From IMG/VR virus record IMGVR_UViG_3300027917_001949, positions 1 to 64,000 of that record: DNA of 64,000 nt; one strand, given 5' to 3'. The position numbers and the translations under genes were made by a program. This DNA is from a virus. The notes under the pieces are model-generated. The model saw only the letters and a program-made list of their open reading frames with translations, was not told the origin of the DNA and searched no databases. Positions 58,052 through 63,430 of this stretch are shown here, in pieces. Each line of letters starts with the position of its first letter. Position 1 is the stretch's first letter.

Positions 58052-58183
58052 TTGGGGAGTCCCGAACCAGAGTACATAACTTCATGTCCACGGGAAGGAA
58101 TGTGTTCTCCGTATAGGTGTGGATTTTACGATTTTTGCGATTCGTGTGAACGTAAATTTCACTGTGCAACACATAGAAAGTAA
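58052..58183 (+). CDS. Possible 43-aa Cys-motif peptide
   Basis: An open frame from TTG 58052 (uncertain start) to TAA 58181-58183. The readable peptide includes CPREGMCSPYRCGF and FCDSCERKFHCATHRK, another C-x2-C-x5-C-x-T copy at its C-terminus. There is no clear SD. The motif match argues that this short frame is real and that its start is unusual. Confidence 0.5.
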   Translation: MGSPEPEYITSCPREGMCSPYRCGFYDFCDSCERKFHCATHRK

Positions 58184-58188
58184 GGGAG

Positions 58189-58617
58189 ATGACTATAATA
58201 GGAACAATATTAGCTCTTGTTCTAGCATTTGCACTGGTAGCTTTTCTAGCCTGTGGTTGGGTACGGGAAGTGAAACGCAACAAAGTTTTAGAGCATCAGC
58301 ACGAGGTAGCTATAAAAGAGAATAGAGCGGATGCAGTAAAACGCAGTCGTTCAGTCATTGAGGGACAAGTATTTGAACAGTTAATTGCACACTTTCCAGA
58401 GTGGAAGTTTACTCCGAGTGAAGCTAGGTTTCTTGGGTCACCTATCGATTACTTAGTGTTTGACGGTATGTCAACAGGTAACCCTGAGAAAGTAGTCTTT
58501 GTTGAGGTAAAGACTGGGACGAGTAAAACTACACCTATCCAAAACAAAATAAAGAAGCTGATTCAAGCAGGAAAGGTTGAATGGGAAACCATTGAATTAT
58601 CAAATGGCAAGCGTTAG
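58189..58617 (+). CDS. Membrane-anchored Holliday-junction-resolvase-like nuclease (COG4741 type)
   Basis: 142 aa with GGGAG before the ATG. An N-terminal transmembrane helix (IIGTILALVLAFALVAFLAC) is followed by a helical linker (AIKENRADAVKRSRSVIEGQ). The nuclease part has ARFLGSPIDYLVFDG and VVFVEVKTGTSK, giving D...E-x-K, as in predicted archaeal-type HJ resolvase-related proteins. The family is recognised by this combination; activity is unproven. It overlaps the bS21 gene by 14 bases. Confidence 0.75.
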   Translation: MTIIGTILALVLAFALVAFLACGWVREVKRNKVLEHQHEVAIKENRADAVKRSRSVIEGQVFEQLIAHFPEWKFTPSEARFLGSPIDYLVFDGMSTGNPEKVVFVEVKTGTSKTTPIQNKIKKLIQAGKVEWETIELSNGKR

Positions 58618-58906
58618 ATTAAATAAAGCAGAAGAAAAGATGCGGCAATATGGGCAACACAGGGAAGCGTTTGAGTCCATGTTAAATAGGTTCAATCGTT
58701 TAATTCAGCAGTCTGGTATCTATAGGGATTATAAAAAGTGTGAATCATATGAGAAACCTTCTGATAAGCGACGTCGAAAGAAGCGTGAAGCAGAGGCGAG
58801 GAAACGGAGGGAAAATAGAAGTGCCGTACATAGAAAAGGGCAGAAGAGAAATTCTAGACAACGCAATAAACAATCTGATTCAACACATTCGTCACGACCC
58901 AATTGA
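58604..58906 (+). CDS. rpsU: Phage-encoded ribosomal protein bS21
   Basis: 100 aa from ATG 58604; GAATGGGAAACC lies upstream inside the previous gene. The S21 signature is clear: REAFESMLNRFNRLIQQSG (E-x-F-E-x-x-L-x-R-F-x-R), then YEKPSDKRRRKKREAEARKR. bS21 sits near the mRNA 3' end/anti-SD region of the 30S subunit, so a phage version can bias initiation towards phage mRNAs. The basic C-terminal tail continues beyond the normal length and overlaps the next gene by 86 bases in another frame. Confidence 0.85.
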   Translation: MASVRLNKAEEKMRQYGQHREAFESMLNRFNRLIQQSGIYRDYKKCESYEKPSDKRRRKKREAEARKRRENRSAVHRKGQKRNSRQRNKQSDSTHSSRPN

Positions 58907-59084
58907 TGGCGAGCTTAACTATATGATAACTCGAATCATCGATGCCGCTCACGGTGGGGGTGGCTATGCTAGGTTTAACCGAGCGATGGGGGTGTTGGAT
59001 TGTGTGGCGAGAGAGTTTTACCGGAGACGTGTCGTTCCGTATGAGAACGTCAAAATAGAGGAGAATGGTGATGTATATAATTGA
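58821..59084 (+). CDS. DUF6899-like phage protein
   Basis: 87 aa from GTG 58821 with GGAGGG upstream, inside the bS21 gene's end. VPYIEKGRREILDNAINNLI, GELNYMITRIIDAAHGGGGY, MGVLDCVAREFYRRRVVPYE and KIEENGDVYN follow the conserved pattern of a widespread small phage protein. The function of that family is unknown. The in-frame start at 58740 is rejected because it lies deeper in the bS21 gene and lacks an SD. Confidence 0.75.
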   Translation: MPYIEKGRREILDNAINNLIQHIRHDPIDGELNYMITRIIDAAHGGGGYARFNRAMGVLDCVAREFYRRRVVPYENVKIEENGDVYN

Positions 59085-59304
59085 AGGTGTGTTTGACATG
59101 AAGTGGTATCCTGACGGTTCGGTCAGTCGAATGAAGTCAGCATTTAAGCAACCACTTAATACAGACCACGGAGTTATTGCTTTCATGAAGGAACAGCGAC
59201 CTTTTGAGAGTATAAAGATAACGAATACTACCACAAATGCAGATGTTACTGTGGACTTCTTGAAACAGGTAGACCCGAGGAGCGCAGTTAATGACCCAGA
59301 TTAA
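59065..59304 (+). CDS. Small hypothetical protein
   Basis: 79 aa (77 from ATG 59071, better spaced from GAGGAG). Beta-rich with MYIIEGVFDMKWYPDGSVSR and IKITNTTTNADVTVDFLK. Overlaps the next small gene. No family recognised. Confidence 0.55.
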   Translation: MVMYIIEGVFDMKWYPDGSVSRMKSAFKQPLNTDHGVIAFMKEQRPFESIKITNTTTNADVTVDFLKQVDPRSAVNDPD

Positions 59305-59458
59305 AGATGAAATTAAAGACATAGAACTCATGATTTGGGAAAGTGTTTGTAAGACATGTCGTAAGTATGGTGATTGTGAATGGGTATCACCGTGTCACAA
59401 GGTTGGGAACAAAGCGGAGGAAATTTATAACAATGTTAATCGAAGTAAAGTCAGGTGA
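59291..59458 (+). CDS. Small Cys-motif protein, 55 aa
   Basis: ATG 59291 to TGA 59456-59458, with GAGGAGCGCAGTTA upstream. The peptide has a helical start (MTQIKDEIKDIELMIWESV) and CKTCRKYGDCEWVSPCHK, C-x2-C-x5-C followed by a fourth cysteine. It lacks the F-x-C-[FYA]-T ending of the main motif family. Overlaps both neighbours, as real genes do here. Confidence 0.6.
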   Translation: MTQIKDEIKDIELMIWESVCKTCRKYGDCEWVSPCHKVGNKAEEIYNNVNRSKVR

Positions 59459-60029
59459 TGTTCTTGTTTGTGTTAATAATCGGAATGACCTATTCTCAAA
59501 AATTAAACGGTGGGCAATGGGTCCGTATGAGCATGTTGAATCGTACATAGGTAATGGGTTATATGGCATACCTTTACTTGTGGAGAGTGATAATCGAGGA
59601 GTCGTTCTTCAGAATATCGCACATCAAGACGGCAGACGAGTTATGGTTATGCGTCCGATACGCAATGTACGCAGGAAAGACCTCGTATCACAAGCGGTCA
59701 TTATTGCGAGTGATAGTAAATCAGATTACGATTGGACGGGTGGTTTAAAATTGGCTGCGTTCAGAGTCCTTCGGGAGAAGTTTGGAATCAAACGACCATT
59801 GCTTCGTGTGTATGAACGTGATAAGAAGATGATATGCAGTGAAGCGATTGCGGAACTATTTTGGAGAAGTGATATTCCTGTTCTACCAGATAATGTTGTA
59901 CCTATTCCAGCAGATTTTGCAGTTGATTCGGATTGGTTGAACTATGTTGGTGAAGGTAATATGACGTTGGTTACTGACAACGATGAGTCGTTAGATTTAT
60001 ATATAGAGGATGGGCAAGGAAATGAGTAA
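59433..60029 (+). CDS. Permuted NlpC/P60 (YiiX-like) papain-fold hydrolase
   Basis: 198 aa from ATG 59433 (GCGGAGGAAA upstream); the longer frame extension is rejected because it lies inside the previous gene. KSGDVLVCVNNRNDLFSKIK, MGPYEHVESYIGNG (candidate His) and KKMICSEAIAELFW (candidate Cys before S-E) give the permuted order seen in YiiX/YebB-type NlpC/P60 proteins. It may cleave peptide or amide bonds, perhaps in peptidoglycan, so it is the only endolysin-like candidate in the window. No signal peptide is seen. Confidence 0.7.
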   Translation: MLIEVKSGDVLVCVNNRNDLFSKIKRWAMGPYEHVESYIGNGLYGIPLLVESDNRGVVLQNIAHQDGRRVMVMRPIRNVRRKDLVSQAVIIASDSKSDYDWTGGLKLAAFRVLREKFGIKRPLLRVYERDKKMICSEAIAELFWRSDIPVLPDNVVPIPADFAVDSDWLNYVGEGNMTLVTDNDESLDLYIEDGQGNE

Positions 60030-60294
60030 AGTTGATGACCGTGTTCTTGATGAACTGCTAGAGCGATTGCAATATATAACATTAAGAATACCAGATTGGT
60101 TATACAATACTAAGTTGAGGTATTGTGATGACTGTCAGACTATGACTGTTCAGTATCAAGTTGAAAGGTTTGGGTACATGTTTAATGACCAGTATGTTGA
60201 CAAATACTGGGTGTGTCTGTTCTGTGGCACTAAATGGATACCCGATAACGACATTAGGCTTGAAGAACCGGAGAATCCTGGTGAATCGATTTAA
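60022..60294 (+). CDS. Small zinc-ribbon protein
   Basis: 90 aa from ATG 60022 (GCAAGGAA upstream). LRYCDDCQTMTVQYQV and YWVCLFCGTKWIPD form a two-CxxC ribbon. The N-terminus is helical (DDRVLDELLERLQYI). It overlaps the next GTG start by 14 bases. No known function. Confidence 0.6.
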   Translation: MSKVDDRVLDELLERLQYITLRIPDWLYNTKLRYCDDCQTMTVQYQVERFGYMFNDQYVDKYWVCLFCGTKWIPDNDIRLEEPENPGESI

Positions 60295-60571
60295 ACGTTG
60301 GTTGATGAGATTCCTTATTCCGAAAGGGGTTTATTGTGATGGATGCCCGTTTTGGTTTAGAGATGGTGGTAGACCTGAGCAGGAGAACGGTTACTGTTCT
60401 TATCTTAAGAAAGGTGATTGGGATTTGAATGAGGATATGGCTGATGAGGATTTCATTGTAAGCACAATGGACGGTGACAAAGCCGTAACCTCTATAATTA
60501 AAGGTAGAGACTTCCCGTTCGGTATGGCACTGCTGTGGGATGGATGTAAAGAATGTGGGGTTAAGTGGTAG
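60281..60571 (+). CDS. Hypothetical Cys-containing protein
   Basis: 96 aa from GTG 60281 with CGGAGAATCCTG upstream; the longer frame from 60161 is rejected as it lies in the preceding gene. A basic start (NRFKRWLMRFLIPKGVY) is followed by CDGCPFWF, an acidic middle, and a C-terminal DGCKECGVKW, so CxxC pairs lie at both ends. It stops directly before the next ATG. Function unknown. Confidence 0.6.
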   Translation: MNRFKRWLMRFLIPKGVYCDGCPFWFRDGGRPEQENGYCSYLKKGDWDLNEDMADEDFIVSTMDGDKAVTSIIKGRDFPFGMALLWDGCKECGVKW

Positions 60572-60934
60572 ATGGAAGGTCAAATTTATACTCCGTGGAC
60601 GAACGAGCAAGTTGAGCTTTTGAATGTCTATCAGCGTATTGGGATATTACACCCGTTCACTTGTAATGAACATCATACATTAATAGCTACTAATGATGGT
60701 TGGATTTGTAGTCAATGTTCTGATTATCATCAAGATTGGGCATGGGAAGCAATGGTAACTATTGGAGGGAAAATGAAAGACCAAAATGGTAGAGAGATAA
60801 AAAGAGAATTTGCTCCGAGGAAAGCTGACCCAGATAGCAAGTACAAAGTTAAGGTGGTTCAGAAAGAATCGGATTATAATGTTGACGTAGACCCAGAGAC
60901 GAAAAGACCTATTGTCACGAAAAAAGAAAAATAA
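60572..60934 (+). CDS. Conserved phage protein with CNEHH/CSQC zinc-like site
   Basis: 120 aa. PWTNEQVELLNVYQRIGILH, PFTCNEHHTLIATNDGWICS and QCSDYHQDWAWEAMVTIGG form a module found in many phage small proteins; C, H, H and C-x2-C could bind zinc. The C-terminal 55 residues are charged and disordered (KADPDSKYKVKVVQKESD). Its ATG directly follows the previous stop; an ATG 60773 inside would be too far in. It ends the operon before promoter P5. Confidence 0.65.
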   Translation: MEGQIYTPWTNEQVELLNVYQRIGILHPFTCNEHHTLIATNDGWICSQCSDYHQDWAWEAMVTIGGKMKDQNGREIKREFAPRKADPDSKYKVKVVQKESDYNVDVDPETKRPIVTKKEK

Positions 60935-60948
60935 TTAAAAATTTTTCA

Positions 60949-60966
60949 AAAATAATTGAAAAAAAG
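60949..60966 (+). repeat. 18-nt A-rich repeat, copy 2
   Basis: Identical to 2848-2865. Here it lies 12 bp upstream of the -35 of promoter P5, the usual place for an UP element. Flanked by more A/T tracts (TTTTTCAAAAA). Confidence 0.65.
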
Positions 60967-60978
60967 CCTATTTAGGGC

Positions 60979-61007
60979 TTGACTTCGGGTGTTTTGTATG
61001 TTATAAT
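60979..61007 (+). promoter_or_regulatory. Sigma70 promoter P5
   Basis: TTGACT (60979-60984), 17 bp, TATAAT (61002-61007). It precedes the second tRNA cluster and has the A-rich repeat upstream. TGT rather than TGG precedes the -10. Confidence 0.9.
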
Positions 61008-61108
61008 ATAATTAGAGAGTGAGAAAAGCTCTCAAATATGAGGTATTGTATGAAGAAGAAACATAGATTATGTCCGAATGTCGAATCAAATATACAAGTG
61101 CCTAGTAC

Positions 61109-61183
61109 GGGGACGTAGCTCAAAGGTTGAGCATCGGTCTGATATACCGAAGGTTGTAGGTTCAAGTCCTACCGTCCCTACCA
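61109..61183 (+). tRNA. tRNA-Ile (anticodon GAT)
   Basis: Acceptor GGGGACG with CGTCCCT, discriminator A, encoded CCA. D arm GCTC...GAGC, anticodon stem TCGGT/ACCGA with loop CTGATAT, T arm GTAGG-TTCAAGT-CCTAC. A short frame (61038, starting MRYCMKKKHRLCP) runs into it and could be a leader peptide or chance. Confidence 0.92.
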
Positions 61184-61202
61184 AAAAGGTGGGGATTTTT
61201 AT

Positions 61203-61289
61203 TGGGGCGTTTAATGGGTTCAGGGAAGCTAACAGTTAATACTTAGTTAAGACACTTCCGAGTAGGTTAGACTCCTGCCGCTTCAACCA
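61203..61289 (+). tRNA. tRNA-like element, irregular core (B)
   Basis: Acceptor TGGGGCG pairs with CGCTTCA (two G-U), discriminator A, CCA encoded. T arm GTAGG-TTAGACT-CCTGC has an unusual loop. The 87-nt length would fit a class II tRNA, but no clean anticodon stem is found: CTAA/TTAG leaves a 10-nt loop with GTTAATA (possible TAA, Leu), while GGAAG/CTTCC leaves 26 nt. Identity is unresolved. Confidence 0.5.
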
Positions 61290-61291
61290 AT

Positions 61292-61365
61292 AGAGGTGTA
61301 GCTAACAGGGAAGCAAAGGTGTTACATACCTTGATATGCAGGTTCAAATCCTGTCACCTCTACCA
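61292..61365 (+). tRNA. tRNA-Val (anticodon TAC)
   Basis: Acceptor AGAGGTG/CACCTCT, discriminator A, encoded CCA. Anticodon stem AAGGT/ACCTT with loop GTTACAT, T arm GCAGG-TTCAAAT-CCTGT. The next CDS starts two bases after CCA. Confidence 0.93.
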
Positions 61366-61367
61366 AG

Positions 61368-61820
61368 ATGTATAATGTAGGTGATGTTGTATATACGACT
61401 CATGATTTAAGGTCTGGAGTGAAAGAGTTTACTCCTGGCATTATCATCGATAGGTATAAGAATACGATTGACGTAGCCTTTCATGAGTGTGTCGTATCTT
61501 ACTGTATCGCCGGTAACTTTAAGAAATGTGATAAAGATTGTACTAATTGTCCAGCTAGGTTTAAATGCTTTACTAGAGATTTAGACAGAGTACCACATCC
61601 AAGTATGGTCACATACATTAAATTAGTCGCAAGGTATCACAGCGCATGTTCGAAATGTGGTAAGCATCTCACAACTGGAAAAGAGATTTGGTGGTCTCCT
61701 GTGGTTAAGGGAGTATACTGTATGGATTGCGGTGTCCCTGAATTCGGTTTGAGAGACCTTGAGGAGATACCTGATTCTGAACAAGTTGATTATTCGAAAG
61801 CGTATCGGGTTAAAAAATAA
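61368..61820 (+). CDS. Cys-motif protein after tRNA-Val
   Basis: 150 aa; ATG two bases after the tRNA CCA, no SD. The N-terminus is a small beta-barrel-like part (YNVGDVVYTTHDL, GIIIDRYKNTIDVAFHE). KKCDKDCTNCPARFKCFTRD near residue 53 carries the recurrent motif with an extra cysteine upstream. A second zinc site follows (CSKCGKHLTTGKEIWW, YCMDCG). It ends before the structured RNA region. Confidence 0.7.
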   Translation: MYNVGDVVYTTHDLRSGVKEFTPGIIIDRYKNTIDVAFHECVVSYCIAGNFKKCDKDCTNCPARFKCFTRDLDRVPHPSMVTYIKLVARYHSACSKCGKHLTTGKEIWWSPVVKGVYCMDCGVPEFGLRDLEEIPDSEQVDYSKAYRVKK

Positions 61821-62013
61821 CCCACGACTTGTCTATTTGACAAGTAAGTTATCTGGATTAATGTTCGTAAAATTTGGTCGATATTAGTAATATCATTTTG
61901 TTTTGCTAAGGATGTCCGAATTTTTCGCAAAAAGTAATCTGTGAGGAATAGTCCAGATTGTTGACACCCAGATAGCGTAAAGTCCTTCCGTGAGTCTTAT
62001 TCTAGACTCACAT
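61821..62013 (+). ncRNA. Structured noncoding region before tRNA cluster
   Basis: 193 nt with no credible gene. CTTGTC/GACAAG hairpin at 61828-61844. ATCTGGA (61851-61857) pairs with TCCAGAT (61952-61958), enclosing the hairpin GATATT/AATATC (61880-61894) and TTTTGC (61901) with GCAAAA (61927). A perfect 8-bp hairpin GTGAGTCT/AGACTCAC lies at 61990-62011, two bases before tRNA-Thr. This many nested pairs suggest a small RNA or processing element. Confidence 0.45.
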
Positions 62014-62086
62014 GCTAGGGTAGCCAAATGGTTAAGGCACGTTCTCGGTAAGAACGGGATTGTCGGTTCGAATCCGTCCCCTAGCT
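62014..62086 (+). tRNA. tRNA-Thr (anticodon GGT), C at position 33
   Basis: Acceptor GCTAGGG/CCCTAGC, discriminator T, no CCA. D arm GCC...GGC, anticodon stem CGTTC/GAACG with loop TCGGTAA. The base before the anticodon is C rather than the near-universal T. T stem GTCGG/CCGTC has one T-T mismatch. Confidence 0.8.
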
Positions 62087-62089
62087 CAC

Positions 62090-62175
62090 GGAGTAGTGGC
62101 AGAGAGGTTTATTGCGAACGGTTGCTAACCGTTTGGGCTAACGTCCCACAGGTTCGAATCCTGTCTACTCCGCCA
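62090..62175 (+). tRNA. tRNA-Ser (anticodon GCT)
   Basis: Class II. Acceptor GGAGTAG/CTACTCC, discriminator G, CCA encoded. Anticodon stem AACGG/CCGTT with loop TTGCTAA, long variable arm (GGG/CCC), T arm ACAGG-TTCGAAT-CCTGT. Confidence 0.93.
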
Positions 62176-62184
62176 AAATAGGAC

Positions 62185-62213
62185 TTGACAAATGATTGAA
62201 TTTGTGGTATAAT
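62185..62213 (+). promoter_or_regulatory. Sigma70 promoter P6
   Basis: TTGACA (62185-62190), 17 bp, TATAAT (62208-62213) preceded by TGG. The -10 overlaps an in-frame ATG at 62212 of the next CDS, so that ATG cannot be on transcripts from P6. Confidence 0.92.
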
Positions 62214-62235
62214 GAGAGTAGCGATAACTGGAGAA

Positions 62236-62427
62236 GTGTCTCCAAGTCGGTGGGGAAAAATTTATCTTGAGTGCACTCCACTCTTGGATAAATGTCTTAC
62301 GTGTAGAATAAGGTTTAGATGTTATACACACAAGGAATTTGATAACTGTGGTGGGTATGTGCGAGGTCGGGATGATTGTTTGCAACCCAGAGAATTTATG
62401 GAGTTTATGAATAAGTCGAATGAATGA
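62236..62427 (+). CDS. Cys-motif protein after promoter P6
   Basis: 63 aa if GTG 62236 is the start (the ATG at 62212 lies within the promoter). TPLLDKCLTCRIRFRCYTHK carries the recurrent motif. A second cysteine pair follows (FDNCGGYVRGRDDCLQP). The leader would be only about 16 nt with GGAG close to the GTG, so start assignment is uncertain. It overlaps the next gene by eight bases. Confidence 0.6.
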   Translation: MSPSRWGKIYLECTPLLDKCLTCRIRFRCYTHKEFDNCGGYVRGRDDCLQPREFMEFMNKSNE

Positions 62428-62593
62428 AGTTGAAATTATATCCGAGATAAATAGAGTACAGGAAAAAATGGTATCCGCAACTGAAGAAGAGAAGGTTGTC
62501 CTTCAGGAAAAATTAGCGGTACTGATGCGTCAATTGCAACCAGTCGAGAGAAGCAGAGACCAGAAAGCGTTTCTCGATGAGTGTGCTGGTTAA
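62420..62593 (+). CDS. Small helical protein, 57 aa
   Basis: ATG 62420 overlaps the previous end. The peptide is a heptad-patterned helix (INRVQEKMVSATEEEKVVLQ, KLAVLMRQLQPVERS) ending in DECAG. It stops seven bases before tRNA-Lys. Coding is supported by charge pattern and tight packing; function unknown. Confidence 0.6.
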   Translation: MNEVEIISEINRVQEKMVSATEEEKVVLQEKLAVLMRQLQPVERSRDQKAFLDECAG

Positions 62594-62599
62594 GAAGAA

Positions 62600-62677
62600 G
62601 GAAGTGTAGCTCAATTTGGTTAGAGTAGCGGTCTTTTAAACCGTTCGTTGAGAGTTCGAGTCTCTCCACTTCCACCA
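62600..62677 (+). tRNA. tRNA-Lys (anticodon TTT)
   Basis: Acceptor GGAAGTG/CACTTCC, discriminator A, CCA encoded. Anticodon stem GCGGT/ACCGT with loop CTTTTAA, T arm GAGAG-TTCGAGT-CTCTC. The next element starts one base after CCA. Confidence 0.93.
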
Positions 62678-62678
62678 T

Positions 62679-62780
62679 GCAGGGGATAGTTTAACGGTAA
62701 AATAGCTGTAAAGTTGAAAGAGTTGACTTTATTATCCTAGATAAGGAGTAGCTGTCGGTTCGAGTCCGACTTCCCTGCCA
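62679..62780 (+). tRNA. tRNA-like element with expanded anticodon region (C)
   Basis: Acceptor (G)CAGGGGA/TTCCCTG(C), D arm GTTT-AACGGTA-AAAT and T arm GTCGG-TTCGAGT-CCGAC are sound. In place of the anticodon arm there are about 48 nt with hairpins TAAAGT/ACTTTA (62709-62731) and TTATC/GATAA (62732-62744), inside flanking AGCT repeats. No normal anticodon loop. The G before and C after the acceptor could form a -1:73 pair as in tRNA-His, but no GTG loop exists. Same plan as element A at 55480. Confidence 0.55.
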
Positions 62781-62783
62781 CAT

Positions 62784-62860
62784 GAGGTCGTAGCTCAATT
62801 AGGCAGAGCACTGGTCTCTTAAACCAGTCGTTAAGGGTTCGATTCCCTTCGACCTCACCA
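62784..62860 (+). tRNA. tRNA-Lys (anticodon CTT)
   Basis: Acceptor GAGGTCG/CGACCTC, discriminator A, CCA encoded. Anticodon stem CTGGT/ACCAG with loop CTCTTAA, T arm AAGGG-TTCGATT-CCCTT. Confidence 0.94.
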
Positions 62861-62862
62861 AT

Positions 62863-62920
62863 GGGCTAGTGAGTTAATGGTAACGGTGCACAATATGGGT
62901 CCGATTCCCATCTAGTCCAC
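62863..62920 (+). tRNA. Truncated tRNA-like element lacking anticodon arm (D)
   Basis: Acceptor GGGCTAG pairs with CTAGTCC and the T arm is ATGGG-TCCGATT-CCCAT. Between them are only 25 nt: a D-arm-like GTT-AATGGT-AAC and ten unpaired bases. There is no anticodon arm at all. The acceptor/T-arm half is enough to be cut by RNase P and RNase Z. An ATG starts at 62921 right after it. Confidence 0.6.
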
Positions 62921-63028
62921 ATGGGCATCGATAGGACAATCCCTACGTTGTTCAATAGGCATAAGCAGTTCCTATTTTTACAGAAATGTCTTTTGTGTTT
63001 TACTGCTCGCCGATTAATGGGGCTATAG
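62921..63028 (+). CDS. Possible 35-aa peptide between tRNA elements
   Basis: ATG directly after element D, ending at TAG inside the 5' end of tRNA-Glu. Contains a hydrophobic stretch and KCLLCFTARR, loosely like the end of the Cys motif (C-F-T). The DNA also holds an AGCAGT/ACTGCT inverted repeat with a long loop. It may be a decayed motif gene or noncoding. Confidence 0.3.
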   Translation: MGIDRTIPTLFNRHKQFLFLQKCLLCFTARRLMGL

Positions 63029-63092
63029 TCTAATGGCAGGACACTACCCCCTCAAGGTAGCATTGTCGGTTCGAATCCGTCTAGCCCTACCA
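63019..63092 (+). tRNA. tRNA-Glu (anticodon CTC), C at position 33
   Basis: Acceptor GGGGCTA/TAGCCCT (one G-U), discriminator A, CCA encoded. D arm GTC...GAC, anticodon stem CTACC/GGTAG with loop CCCTCAA. Position 33 is C instead of T. T stem GTCGG/CCGTC as in tRNA-Thr. The A of CCA is the A of the next ATG. Confidence 0.82.
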
Positions 63093-63430
63093 TGAAAAAA
63101 GTAGAAACTTTTACGGCACGAATATACTTAGGACTCAAGGAAGGATATAATGGTCGTGTTCGTGGGTTTGATGAGGTTAGAAAGTGTCTGGAAGAGTATG
63201 TGAAGGTTAATCCCTTCTGCTTTACTCTTGAGCATACTATCTTTATCCACACGGATGGCACAGAACCTGGTGCAGTGATTGGGATTATTAACTATCCACG
63301 TTTCCCCAGAACTAGACCAGAGCTAAAGAAGATAGCTTTAAAAGTGGCAGAAGACCTGCGTGTGTTGTTCGTGCAAAACAGAGTATCTGTAGTGTTTACA
63401 GATGAAACGGTAATGCTTGGTGACGAGTAG
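63092..63430 (+). CDS. Hypothetical protein starting at tRNA-Glu CCA
   Basis: 112 aa. ATG shares its A with the tRNA CCA; the 20 bases upstream are T arm and acceptor, so no SD. Alpha/beta sequence (TFTARIYLGLKEGYNGRVRG, VRKCLEEYVKVNPFCFTLEH, FIHTDGTEPGAVIGIINYPR, KIALKVAEDLRVLFVQNRVS). No family recognised; looks like a compact ferredoxin-like fold. It ends where the next gene starts. Confidence 0.65.
   Translation: MKKVETFTARIYLGLKEGYNGRVRGFDEVRKCLEEYVKVNPFCFTLEHTIFIHTDGTEPGAVIGIINYPRFPRTRPELKKIALKVAEDLRVLFVQNRVSVVFTDETVMLGDE

Noticed and set aside
58119-58325. 68-aa frame starting MDFTIFAIRVNVNF
   Set aside because: Overlaps the Cys-motif peptide and the start of the membrane nuclease in another frame; no family-like sequence.
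61038-61118. 26-aa frame starting MRYCMKKKHRLCP before tRNA-Ile
   Set aside because: Too short, without an SD, and it runs into the tRNA; mentioned only as a possible leader peptide.
61961-61989. TTGACA at 61961 as another promoter
   Set aside because: No -10-like hexamer 16-18 bp downstream (reads CCTTCC).
61990-62181. 63-aa frame across tRNA-Thr and tRNA-Ser
   Set aside because: Fully explained by two tRNA genes and a hairpin.
62436-62678. Antisense 80-aa frame over tRNA-Lys
   Set aside because: Opposite to a small helical gene and a tRNA; typical antisense artefact of tRNA sequence.
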